Assembly: GCF_000208865.1 (NCBI RefSeq) | Contig: NC_018395.1 | Location: forward strand, 3,692,606 to 3,756,605 | Length of the DNA stretch: 64,000 bases | Origin: Neospora caninum Liverpool | Lineage: Eukaryota > Apicomplexa > Conoidasida > Eucoccidiorida > Sarcocystidae | Reading direction: 5' to 3' | Shown here: positions 10,021 to 20,908 of the stretch, piece after piece | Position numbering within the stretch: position 1 is the stretch's first letter | Layout: each line of letters starts with the position of its first letter | Notes under the pieces: generated by a model | Told to the model about the DNA's origin: nothing | The model's input: the letters and a program-made list of their open reading frames with translations, nothing else | Database searches by the model: none | Position numbers and translations under genes: made by a program

Positions 10021-11127
10021 TTGAAATGGACAGCTGAGCACTGCCTGTTGGATGCGTGTTTGGATCGAAGAAGGTAGGCGGTTTCTGGGGTCCGGAGGGG
10101 AGCAACTTGTTACCCGCGTCAGTACTCGCCTCTTCTTCCAGGTGCACGTATGAGAAGGTCGCTGCGATCTCTGTTCTATTAGTTGTGTTGTCCGGAATGC
10201 GTTATTTCATAATGCATGCCCCTCCTGGAATAGTGGTAGGTATCTTGTCACCGTAGGACAGCCCTCACCCCTGCAACACACGCGCCAGGGTGTGCACAGG
10301 CTCTGCATCGCCATTCCAACTGTATCGGTCACACTTAACTCGGTGTCATTTCAAGTGGCAGATGATCACTCAGTCAACACCATGATAAGCTCACTGGCGT
10401 CATGGGCGGCGGAGAAATGCTTGAAAGCCTAGATGGTTCTGGGGCTATCACGTCGACAGTTCTAGTGCTGTGGAAGAGGGATGTGTTAAGGGTTGGACTT
10501 CGAACACCGATGACCACCTAGAAGGCAACAATGCTGTTCCCGCCCAGAGCCACAAGCGAGGGCTAGACGCAGGTCGGAGAGCGGTAGCAGAATCAGGTTC
10601 AGGCGCCGAGGTGAAGAGGAATGACTCTTGGGAAGGTCTGACAAAAACTGAAGGGGTGACCAGGACTGAGGTGGTGGAGCAGTACGCTTGGTACGTCGAG
10701 GAAGTGGAGAAAAATCTCAGGGAGTTAGGCACACAGCAGATGAACAGCAAATGGGAACAGATCAAAACAGGAAACACACCACAGAAGCAGGGAAAGTGAT
10801 ACCGACCATTCGAACGTTGTTGCTCAGGCGCTGTTCAATCTGTTCGCCGGCGTACCAGGAAGTCGTGAGTTTAAGCAGACGCTTCAGGCTGCCTGTGGCA
10901 CACCAGATATTATTCTTGTTGTTGCGAGTCGGCCATTAGCAGGACCAAACCTCCAGAGAGGACGAGGATATAGCCAGACAGGTGAACACACCAGGCAGTT
11001 TGTTGCGGCGACTGCTGGTTCGATTCGTGTTTTCCCAGGCTGGAGTCGACAGGAGAGACCGCTGGCCGGGCGGTGGAAGTTATTCCAATGGCTGTTCTTC
11101 CATGTCGACAGGATTGCAACACCTGAC
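10021..11127 (+). pseudogene. strongly degenerate dus 3' fragment, monomer B1
   Basis: The sequence aligns by eye to dus from about 6007 to the stop. Recognisable pieces are the HAR-equivalent region at about 10207-10255, the VEQYAWYVEEVEK-like segment near 10674-10713, and the FAGVPGS-like C-terminal helix region near 10838-10870. It has many in-frame stops, indels and substitutions, and lacks the N-terminal barrel with the active-site Cys. It is more decayed than the fragments after the B copies and nearly identical to 17264-18369. It cannot encode an active synthase. Confidence 0.75.
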
Positions 11128-12330
11128 GCCCTCGAATTGACTACCGTCTAGGAAAATGGCATCAGAGCCTTCCTCTTTTTTTTTGACACTAAATGGAGAG
11201 GAAAGGGTGAGGCTTTGGCTGTTGGGTTGACGGGACCTTCTTCCTGAGATATCTTTCTGCGATGCTTGAGCGAACGAAACAGACACCGTGTTAACAATCA
11301 GTTCAACTGACTGTTCTTCTTGGAGGCCAGTAAAAAGTGATGTTTCTTTTCAGGCTTTTCTCAGACTCGTGTGACGTGAGGTGTTCGCGACTGCGGGTGG
11401 CCGGTGTCGCCACGCCCGACACGCTATAGTGGCTGACTAGACGTACACAACAAATGCGTGCAGACCCTTAGTTCCCCTTAGCGTTGTGGTTTGCCTTTGT
11501 TGCCCCTTTTCTTGGTAGGGAACATGAAGGGCCAAGGCAGTGTCGGGTGAGGCGCACCCTCCTCCTGCCGGCTACTGAAATAGATGTCTGGGTTCGGTAC
11601 TGCTGTTCCTCGGCGGCGTTGACGTTCTGTCGTGGACGATTCACTGCCTTCTGGTTGGCAACATGGAGTGAGCTACGGAACTCAGAAATGACACAGAAAA
11701 GGGTTGCGAGAGAGTGGTAAGACGGAACCGTTTGAGCCCAGAATTTTGTTGGTCAGGACCCTGCGCCAGGCAAATGAAAATGCGGCAAAAAAAAGGGACT
11801 CCGACACGACTGGCCCAATTCCGCTTAGGTGACCGTCCCCGTTCATCGAGTGAGAGAGAGTGAAGATATCTGCGGCGATGCATTGCCTCTACATTCATTT
11901 CTCCAGGTACACCAGAACGCCCTGAGAACAAGTAAGCATAATTCGGACCAAAGCGAAGTAAGTAGAACCTATCTGCGCCTTTGCACGTTCCTTAGCCTCG
12001 CGAAAAATTGATTGGTTCGTTTCTCTGCTCATGCACAGATCCCCAGCGAATAGCAAGACGGCGTCGCGTGTGCCACTCTAGTACCCGCCTTTTACTCGCC
12101 GCATCGCCACAGTTGGACGATCGACGGTTACAGAAAGCGGGCGAATCTGCCGCCGTCCGTCACGCTGGGCCACCCCCCAGGGCATGCTCTGTTCCGCGAA
12201 GGATTGAGGACCTATTTTCCTGATTCCTGACCGTCACTGGTTTCAATAGCAGTTTCTCTCCACGATCCGTCGAATCTTTACTGTTCGCGGGTTTTTGTTG
12301 ACATAAATATAGACTGTGTTTCGGGAAGTC
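11128..12330 (+). repeat. spacer of monomer B1 upstream of SRS-B1
   Basis: This is the diverged counterpart of the A spacer; both share the GTGACG(T/A)GAGGTGTTCGCG and GGCTGACTAG blocks. It recurs at 18370-19558. It ends in an AT-rich segment (ATAAATATAG) just before the SRS-B1 ATG. I see no gene in it. Confidence 0.55.
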
Positions 12331-13446
12331 ATGGAGCGGAAGAGTTTCTTTTCAAGCCTGGCGCGGCCGGCGGTTGGTGTCCTGTTGATTTTTTTCGCAG
12401 CATGTCTGTGCCGGTTGTCGATGGCCCAGATTAACCGGCCTACATCTATACCGATTGCGCCCACGTGCGATGTGACAGAGAATGGTACTGCCTGTGTTTG
12501 CGAAGAATCAGTTAAGGGCCGTGCACAAGAATCTGCCTCCAGCGCAACCCTGTCGGAGTCTCACAATACAATTAGCGTCCAGTGTCCCGAACAATACGGC
12601 TTCGTGCCCAGTGATGGAACGAAGGTATGCTCTGTGGATACAGATACAAATGCGACGGACCTGGGAACCTGTAACACACACAACGAAAAAATTGAAGCGT
12701 TCTTAAATCCAGTCCCAGCAAGTCCGCCACAGTGGAGCGCAAGCGACACTACTACAACGCCGCATTCTTTATCCCTTCCACAATCTCATTTCCCATTGAC
12801 TGACAAGAAATTCTTCGTAGGTTGCCTAGAACAGGAAGACCGTCTGAACAAGCTGCTGCAAGGAACCCCTCCAAAGAAATCATGCGTGGTGACTGTGCAA
12901 GTGGAGGCCAAGAAATCGTCGCTGCACGAGAACGTCCTCACTTGCGGCTACGGCGCAAACAGCAACACCGAAAAAACACCGGTGGCGACGCTGACTTCCG
13001 ACAACAACGCACTGACTATCGTTTGCGGCTCAGAAGGCCAACTGCAGCCGAGTGGGAAGCCGACGACTGCCTTCCTCTGCGACATCTCCACAGAGGAGTG
13101 TTCGACGGCCGTAAAACTGACTGACGTGTTTCCTAACTTCACAGAAGCCTGGATTACAGTGGAAGGGGAAACAGGCAGCAACAAGCTTGTGATCCCCGAG
13201 GACGGCTTCCCCGAGGAGGACAAAATGATTATGTTGGGATGCAGCCTCAAGACGGTCTCAGGTGATGACAAGAAGAAGAACGAGAACACAACTGTACAGG
13301 AGGAGCCTACGTGTAAAGTAAAGGTGGTTATCCCCGCTGGAGGGAGGTCTTCTGCGGCGGCGTCAGGCCCGAGCTCTCCGATGTATGCCGTCGCTGTTGG
13401 ATTGCTATCTCTTGTGGTTTCTAGTACATTCTTGACTTCGCACTAG
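12331..13446 (+). CDS. SRS: SRS-domain GPI-anchored surface antigen, copy B1
   Basis: The intact frame encodes 371 residues with the same plan as SRS-A1. It has a signal peptide (about 1-33; GVLLIFFAACLC), a Cys-rich SAG domain 1, SAG domain 2 from about residue 191, and a C-terminal hydrophobic GPI signal. The ATG at 12331 is chosen because it starts the signal peptide. Domain 1 is clearly diverged from the A copies (for example PTCDVTENGTACVCEE). Domain 2 is almost unchanged: 9235-9383 in A1 and 12895-13043 here show no difference by eye. Confidence 0.9.
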   Translation: MERKSFFSSLARPAVGVLLIFFAACLCRLSMAQINRPTSIPIAPTCDVTENGTACVCEESVKGRAQESASSATLSESHNTISVQCPEQYGFVPSDGTKVCSVDTDTNATDLGTCNTHNEKIEAFLNPVPASPPQWSASDTTTTPHSLSLPQSHFPLTDKKFFVGCLEQEDRLNKLLQGTPPKKSCVVTVQVEAKKSSLHENVLTCGYGANSNTEKTPVATLTSDNNALTIVCGSEGQLQPSGKPTTAFLCDISTEECSTAVKLTDVFPNFTEAWITVEGETGSNKLVIPEDGFPEEDKMIMLGCSLKTVSGDDKKKNENTTVQEEPTCKVKVVIPAGGRSSAAASGPSSPMYAVAVGLLSLVVSSTFLTSH

Positions 13447-13683
13447 ACATTTGTGAGAGGCAAACTCTCTTGTCCAGTTTGTTTTCCTCTCCTGTGGTAT
13501 ACCTTCGCGGCAGCTGTTTTCTTTGCGCGGTGGTGTGTTGGAGAACCCTTTACATGGGAAGTGGTGTATAGTGGTTTTGGTCTTCTCGCTGTATTACCAT
13601 CCGCTTTTTTCTCTCTTGCAAACTCTTATGTGCGTTGTTTCTTCCTAATGCACGCGGGTTGCTCCATCCGTCAGAGGCTCTAT

Positions 13684-14759
13684 GAATGGGCAATTCAGCA
13701 GTGTCTGTTAATCGTCGGGTGGGGATCAAAGAAGACAGACTGCGTTTGCGAACTGGAGGCAACCTGTTCCCCGGGACAACTCTCTCCTCGTCTTCAACGT
13801 GCACCGATGAGAAGCTTGCTTCATTCATTGCTACAGTAACTGAGGCATCCCCAGTCCGTCGTTTTTTTTCATAATTCATGCTCGTCCTGGGATCCTGGTG
13901 GGCAAATTGTCACCAAGAGAGAACCTTCAAATTCCGCAACGCAGGCCCGAGTGGGTGTACGGGCTCTGCCAGGACTTTCCAAATGTATCATTCACATGCA
14001 ACGGCGGTGTCAAGTCATTCCAAGAGGCCGAAGGCCACTTGCTCAACACAAATGATAAGCTCGATGGCGTTATGGTAGGGCGAGATATGCTTGATAGCCC
14101 AATGGTACTGGGGTTCTAGCGCTGACGCTTTTATTGCTTCTCAGGACGAAAGACGCAGTAGGCACTGCACATCGAGCATCGAAGACGGTTCAGAAGGCAA
14201 CAGAGCCGGTCCACCCCAGGACCAGAGGAGAGGTTTAGTTGCACGTCGACAAACGGTAGAAGCATCTGGTTCCGGAAGGGATGTGAGCAAGAATGGACCA
14301 TGGGAGACACTAAGAGGAACTGCAGTGATGACCAGGGCGGAGGAGTTCGACCAGTACGCTTGCTACTTCGAGGAAGCTGAGGGAGTTAGGCGCACAGCAG
14401 ATGAACAGCAAATGGGAACAGATCAAAAAAGGAAACACACCACAGAAGCCTCGTCGCTAAAGCTGCTGTTGAATCTGTTCGCCGGTGAACCAGGAAATCG
14501 TGCGTCTAAGCAGAGGCTTCAGGCTGCATGTGACAGTCGAAACAGTCATCTTGCTGTAGAGAGTCGGTCATCAGTATGCACGAGGCCAGAGAGAGAACGC
14601 GGCGAAACACAGGCAGGTGAATACACGAGGCAGATAGTCGCCACGAAAGCAAGTGGGATTCGGTTTCCAAGGCCGGAACTAACAGGGGAGATCATTCGTC
14701 GGGCCTTGGAAGTCTTTCCATCGGACGTTCTCGAACACCGACAGAGTGGCGATACCTGA
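13684..14759 (+). pseudogene. dus 3' fragment, monomer A2, two frameshifts
   Basis: This is a close copy of dus from about 6005 to its stop, joined to the SRS-B1 3' flank at GAATG. It lacks the active-site Cys and the first half of the barrel. An extended T-run at about 13863-13869 shifts frame before the HAR motif. A second indel near 14097-14102 (CCCAATGG against GGCCATGG in dus) shifts it again. A further deletion near 14441-14450 removes the equivalent of 6773-6805. The remaining frame 14091-14759 is open but has no functional start, so this is a pseudogene. Confidence 0.85.
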
Positions 14760-16313
14760 CACGCTGTAGTGGTGTCATTTTTGCAGATACTGCGGGGGGG
14801 CGGGGGGGTTTGGGGCATCTTCTATTTGGCCGTGAATTTAAAGAAAATAATGGGGATTGGTGGGTAACGTTAACGGACTTCCCTCTTGACGTACATTTCT
14901 GTGTTGCCTGTGCAATCTACCAGAAACCCTGTGCAACTGCATTCAACTGAATGTTGTTTAGGGCAATCAGAAAGAGGTGAATTTTTTTTGCAAGCTCCTG
15001 TGACGAGAGGTGTTCGCGGTTGCGTGTGAACGGTCTCGCAGCCTCCATGGTGCTGGAACGGCTGACTAGGCGAGCACACCGTATGAGTGGAGACTCAGCT
15101 TCTCTTGTTTCCTCTCCTCCCGCGTCAGATCCGGACTGAACTTCGAGTAAACACTTTACGCTGGTTTCTTGGGGTAAAAGCATAGTTTGTACGCTGCGCT
15201 GGTACGGCCGAACAGTGGATAGGAGCGGACGAAGGTTCAAATGAATAGGTGCCGGGAGAAGAACCTCCGAACGAAACAGACCTGCACAGTCGTGTCGAAC
15301 AATGGAAGCGCAAGTGCGTTTTCGACATCCATCACTCCGGATTCTCTTAGAAAGCCTGACCGTGGCCGTGATACCGATGTGTTTTTTTTTCTCATGGCCA
15401 ATCCCAAGCATTTTCGAGTTTAATGGATGGAGGGGCCATGTCTGCGCTGGGTGTATGCGTTGGACCCCAGTTCAACACCTGAATGTGACTAGTTCCTCAG
15501 TGGAGATCCTGTCGGTTTTGCTTTTTTCGTGGTCGCTAAATGAACGCACAAGACAGTGCTGGGGCAGGAGCACTCTAGTTCTGGCTAAGGAGAGCAGGGT
15601 CCGTGTTCGGGAACGGTGCTTGACTGCGGCACTCAGGTTTTGCCTGTTCTTCCTCGCTGGTCGTCGACATAGAGGGTTTTGGATACATTGAGTCCAATCA
15701 AAAAAAGGTTACTAGGGAGTGACACGATACACTTTTTGTGTGAGTCCTGGAATTTATTTCGGGACCCCCCCGCCCTGACAAATGAATACAGTTCTTGGCG
15801 CCCTGGGCACACTTGCCCCCCCTTAGTTAGGCGGCCCGCCCCGGTATAGAGAGGGTACTCCGAAACCGTGCGCGCTTCAGGCGAACGACTGCCACCACAT
15901 TCCATTTTCCAGGTACAAAGAAACTCCCTGGAAGAAACTGAGCATAAACCGGATCAAACGAGAGTAAGTAGAATCTATCTGAGCTCTTTGTACATTGTCC
16001 TTGGCCCTGCGAAAAGAATGGTCGGCTCGTGATCTGAGCACAGGCACCGCCCCCCAAGAAAAAGTGCAGGACAGGGTAGGGTGTACGACTTTCGGGGAGG
16101 TGGACGATCGAGACCTCGAAAAACCGACGAATTTGTCGCCGTCCATCAAGCTGGGTTACACCCCAGCACGGGCACTGATTCGCCGTAGGTGAACATATTT
16201 TCTGGGATCCTTATCATAACACGAGCTTCAATAGCTGTTTTACTCGAAGGCACATCGGCCGCGTTGCTTCGAGGGACTTGTGGATTTACATATAAACTGG
16301 TTTTTTGGCAGTC
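14760..16313 (+). repeat. spacer of monomer A2
   Basis: Near-copy of 7111-8673. From about 15890 onward I see no differences from the A1 spacer. It carries a G-run cluster at 14793-14815. I see no gene in it. Confidence 0.6.
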
Positions 16314-17029
16314 ATGGAGCGGAATCATTTCGTTGCAGGGCTGGCGGGTCCGGCGTGTGGCGTGTTGTTCCTTCTTTTCGTAACATGTCTGTGCCAGGCG
16401 TCGAGGGCCATGGAAGACCAGGCGACGGCAATTGTTCCTAACTGCGCCGTGTCAGATAATGGTACTGCCTGTGATTGTAATGAGCCCACAGGTACGGGTA
16501 GAACAGCGGAATTCACTCCCAGTGCATCCCTGACAGAGTCTAAAAATACAATTAGCATCCAGTGTCCCAACCAATACGAATTCAGGCCCACTGAAAAATC
16601 GAAGGTATGCTCTGTGGGTGAAGATAAAAATGCACAGGACCNNNNNNNNNNNNNNNNNNNNNNNNNNNNNNNNNNNNNNNNNNNNNNNNNNNNNNNNNNN
16701 NNNNNNNNNNNNNNNNNNNNNNNNNNNNNNNNNNNNNNNNNGATTACGTGGAAGGGGAAACAGGCACCACAGCTTATGATCCCGAGGACGGCTTCCCCGA
16801 GGAGGACAAAATGATTATGTTGGGATGCAGCCTCACGACGGCCTCAGGTGGGGACAGTAAGAAGCAGAACACAACTGTACAGGAGGAGCCTACGTGTAAG
16901 GTGAAGGTTGTTATCCCCGCTGGAGGGAGGGCTTCTGCGGCGGCCTCAGGCCCGGGCTCTCCGATGTATGCGTTCGCTGTGGGATTTCACTCTCTTGTCG
17001 TTTCTGGTGCATACTTGAGTTGGCTCTAG
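16314..17029 (+). CDS. SRS: SRS-domain surface antigen, copy A2, interrupted by an assembly gap
   Basis: The first 328 nt (16314-16641) are identical by eye to SRS-A1, including the signal peptide and the first part of SAG domain 1. One hundred N at 16642-16741 replace what is about 490 nt in A1. After the gap the sequence resumes in the second half of domain 2 and runs to the GPI tail and a stop at 17029. Its tail differs slightly from A1, ending ...AYLSWL. Three small deletions relative to the other copies lie within about 45 nt of the gap edge (16742-16785). They break the frame and look like poor contig-end sequence. The gene is probably intact in the organism (inference). Confidence 0.75.
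16642..16741. other. assembly gap (100 N)
   Basis: Exactly 100 N inside SRS-A2, which is a conventional unknown-size spacer. Comparison with A1 suggests about 490 nt are really missing. Confidence 0.97.
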
Positions 17030-17263
17030 GCATTTGTGAGAGACAACTTTGTTGTCCAGTTTTGTTTTCATCTCCTGTGGTACGCCTTCGCGGCAGCTCT
17101 CTTGTTTGCGCGGTGGTGTGGTGGGGAAACAGGTGGATGGAAGTAAAGCATATCAATCTTGGGTTTTCCGTCGTTTTTTTAAGGAAGTCTATTTCGCTTT
17201 ACAGACTCTACTTTGAACTGTCGCTTACTAATCCATGCGGGTCCGTCCATCCTTCTGAGGCTC

Positions 17264-18369
17264 TTGAAATGGACAGCTGAGCACTGCCTGTTGGATGCGT
17301 GTTTGGATCGAAGAAGGTAGGCGGTTTCTGGGGTCCGGAGGGGAGCAACTTGTTACCCGCGTCAGTACTCGCCTCTTCTTCCAGGTGCACGTATGAGAAG
17401 GTCGCTGCGATCTCTGTTCTATTAGTTGTGTTGTCCGGAATGCGTTATTTCATAATGCATGCCCCTCCTGGAATAGTGGTAGGTATCTTGTCACCGTAGG
17501 ACAGCCCTCACCCCTGCAACACACGCGCCAGGGTGTGCACAGGCTCTGCATCGCCATTCCAACTGTATCGGTCACACTTAACTCGGTGTCATTTCAAGTG
17601 GCAGATGATCACTCAGTCAACACCATGATAAGCTCACTGGCGTCATGGGCGGCGGAGAAATGCTTGAAAGCCTAGATGGTTCTGGGGCTATCACGTCGAC
17701 AGTTCTAGTGCTGTGGAAGAGGGATGTGTTAAGGGTTGGACTTCGAACACCGATGACCACCTAGAAGGCAACAATGCTGTTCCCGCCCAGAACCACAAGC
17801 GAAGGCTGGAGGCAGGTCGGAGAGCGGCAGCAGAATCGGGTTCAGGTGCCGAGATGAAGAGGAATGACTCCTGGGAAGGTCTGACAAAAACTGAAGGGGT
17901 GATCAGGACTGAGATGGTGGAGCAGTACGCTTGGTACGTCGAGGAAGTGGAGAAAAATCTCAGGGGGTTAGGCGCACAGCAGATCAACAAAGAGTGGGAA
18001 GTGATTATATGAGAAAACACGCCACAGAAGGAGGGAAGATGATACCGAGCATTCCAGGGTCGTTGCTCAGGCTGCTGTTGATTCTGCTGACCGGCATACC
18101 AGGAAGTCGTGCGTTTGAGCAGACGATTCAGGCTGCCTGTGGCGCACCAGATATTATTCTTGTTGTGACAGTCGGCCATTAGCAGGACCAAATCTCCAGA
18201 GAGAACGAGGATATAGCCGAGCAGGTGATCACATCAGGCAGTTTGGTGCCACGACTGCCGGTGGGATTCGTGGTTTCCCAGGCTGGAGTCGACAGGAGAG
18301 ATCGTTCGGCGGGCGGTGGAAGTCATTCCAAGGGATGTTCTTCCGTTTCGACAGGATTCCAACACCTGA
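17264..18369 (+). pseudogene. strongly degenerate dus 3' fragment, monomer B2
   Basis: This is the same decayed dus piece as 10021-11127. The first 500 or so nt are practically identical to that copy and it then diverges slightly more. It has many stops and indels and no catalytic half. Confidence 0.75.
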
Positions 18370-19558
18370 CGCCCTCGAGGTGACTACCGTCTATGAAAAT
18401 GGCAGCACAGCCTTCCTCTTTTTTTGACACCAAATGGAGAGGAAAGAGTGGGGCTTTGGCGGTTGGGATAACTGAGCTTTCTTCCTGAGATATCTTTCTG
18501 CGATGCTTGAGCGAACGAAACAGACACCGTGTTAACAATCAGTTCAGCTGACTGTTCTTCTTGGCGGCCAGTAACAAGTGATGTTTTTCTCAGACTCGTG
18601 TGACGTGAGGTGTTCGCGACTGCGGGTGGCCTGTGTCGCCACGCCCGACACGCTATAGTGGCTGACTAGGAAAACGCGACAAATGCGTGTAAAGCCTTAG
18701 TTCCCCTTAGCGTTGTGGTTTGCCTTTGTTGCCCCTTTTCTTGGTAGGGAACATGAAGGGCCAAGGCAGTGTCGGGCGAGGCGCACCCTCCTCCTGCCGG
18801 CTGATGAAATAGATGTCTGGGTTCGGTACTGCTGTTCCTCGGCGGCGTTGACGTTCTGTCGTGGACGGTTCACGCCTTCTGGATACCAAGATGAAGCGAG
18901 CTACGGAACTCAGAAATGACACAGAAAAGGGTTGCGAGAGAGTGGTAAGACGGAACCGTTTGAGCCCAGAATTTTGTTGGTCAGGACCCTGCGCCAGGCA
19001 AATGAAAATGCGGCAAAAAAAAGGGACTCCGACACGACTGGCCCAATTCCGCTTAGGTGACCGTCCCCGTTCATCGAGTGAGAGAGAGTGAAGAAACCTG
19101 TGGCGATGCATTGCCTCTCCATGCACTTCTTCAGATACACCATAACGCCCTGAGAACAAGTAAGCATAATTCGGACCAAAGCGAAGTAAGTAGAACCTAT
19201 CTGCGCCTTTGCGTGTTCCTGAGCCTCACGAAAAATTGATTGGTTCGTTTCTCTGCTCATGCACAGATCCCCAGCGAATAGCAAGACGGCGTCGCGTGTG
19301 CCACTCTAGTACCCGCCTTTTACTCGCCGCATCGCCACAGTTGGACGATCGACGGTTACAGAAGCGGGCGAATCTGCCGCCGTCCGTCAAGCTGGGCCAC
19401 CCCCCAGGGCATGCTCTGTTCCCCGAAGGACTGAGGACATATTTTCCTGATTCCTGACCGTCACTGGTTTCAATAGCAGTTTCTCTCCTCGGCTTGTCAA
19501 CCCTTTTTCTCCATCGAGGTGTTTTGTTGACGCACGTCTAGACGGATATTTTGGAGCC
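18370..19558 (+). repeat. spacer of monomer B2
   Basis: Near-copy of 11128-12330. The last 100 nt before the SRS-B2 ATG differ from the B1 promoter: the ATAAATATAG box is replaced by a different sequence. I see no gene in it. Confidence 0.55.
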
Positions 19559-20671
19559 ATGGAACGCAAAACTTTGTTTTCACACCTGGCGCGGCCGGCG
19601 GTTGGTCTGTTTTTTCTTCTTTTCGTATCATGTCTGTGCTTGTCGTTGATGGCCATGGAAGAGATTTCTACGACAATCAAGCCAACGTGCACGGTCCTGC
19701 ATAATCGCACTGAATGCGTTTGTGGTGACAGGGAAGCTGATGAGGAAGCACCGGAATCCACCAACAGCGCATCCCTCACAGGGTCTAAAAATACAATTAG
19801 CATCGAGTGTCCTGAAACATATGATTTTGTGCCCACCGAAAACACGAAGGTATGCTCTGTGAATGAAGGTAACAATGTACCGGACCTGGGAACCTGCAAT
19901 CAAGGCAACGTCAAAATTGAAGCGTTCTTAAATCCAGTCCCAGCAAGTCCGCCACAGTGGAGCGCAAGCGACGCCAATACAACGCCGCATTCTTTATCCC
20001 TTCCACCATCTAATTTTCCATTGACTGACAAGAAATTCTTCGTAGGTTGCCTAGAAAAAAAACCCCATTTGAACAGCCATGTGCGAAAAGCCCCGGCTAA
20101 GAAATCATGCGTGGTGACTGTGCAAGTGGAGGCCAAGAAATCGTCGCTGCACGAGAACGTCCTCACTTGCGGCTACGGCGCAAACAGCAACACCGAAAAA
20201 ACACCGGTGGCGACACTGACTTCCGACAACAACGCACTGACTATCGTTTGCGGCTCAGAAGGCCAACTGCATCCGAGTGGGACATCGACGACTGCCTTCC
20301 TCTGCGACATCTCCACAGAGGAGTGTTCGACAGCCGTAGAACTGACTCACGTATTTCCTAACGTCAAAGAAGCCTGGATTACAGTGGAAGGGGAAACAGG
20401 CACCAACAAGCTTGTGATCCCCGAGGATGGCTTCCCTGAGGAGGACAAAATGATTATGTTGGGATGCAGCCTCAAGACGGTCTCAGGTAATGACAATAAG
20501 AAGAAGGAGAACACAACTGTACAGGAGGAGCCTACGTGTAAAGTGAAGGTGGTTATCCCTGCTGGAGGGAGGTCTTCTGCGACGGCGTCAGGCCCGAGCT
20601 CTCCGATGTTTGCGTTCGCTGTGGGATTTCTATCTCTTGTGGTTTCTGGCGCATACTTGACTTCGCACTAG
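19559..20671 (+). CDS. SRS: SRS-domain GPI-anchored surface antigen, copy B2
   Basis: The intact frame encodes 370 residues. It has a signal peptide (about 1-33; GLFFLLFVSCLCLS), SAG domain 1 with its own sequence (PTCTVLHNRTECVCGD), conserved SAG domain 2 and a GPI tail. Domain 1 is closest to B1 in the SPPQWSASD segment but has diverged elsewhere. The region from about 20367 to the stop is shared almost exactly with SRS-A3. Confidence 0.9.
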   Translation: MERKTLFSHLARPAVGLFFLLFVSCLCLSLMAMEEISTTIKPTCTVLHNRTECVCGDREADEEAPESTNSASLTGSKNTISIECPETYDFVPTENTKVCSVNEGNNVPDLGTCNQGNVKIEAFLNPVPASPPQWSASDANTTPHSLSLPPSNFPLTDKKFFVGCLEKKPHLNSHVRKAPAKKSCVVTVQVEAKKSSLHENVLTCGYGANSNTEKTPVATLTSDNNALTIVCGSEGQLHPSGTSTTAFLCDISTEECSTAVELTHVFPNVKEAWITVEGETGTNKLVIPEDGFPEEDKMIMLGCSLKTVSGNDNKKKENTTVQEEPTCKVKVVIPAGGRSSATASGPSSPMFAFAVGFLSLVVSGAYLTSH

Positions 20672-20908
20672 ACATTTGTGAGAGGCGACTCTGTTATCCA
20701 GTTTTGTTTTCATCTTCTGTGGTATACCATCGCGGCAGCTCTTTTCTTTGCGCGGTGGTGTGTTGGGGCAACCTTTACATGGGAAGTGGTGTATAGTGGT
20801 TTTGGTCTTTTCGCTGAATTACCATCCGCTTTTTTCTCTCTTGCAAACTCTTGTGTGCGTTGTCTCTTCCTAATGCATGCGGGTTGTGCCATCCGTCAGA
20901 GGCTCTAG

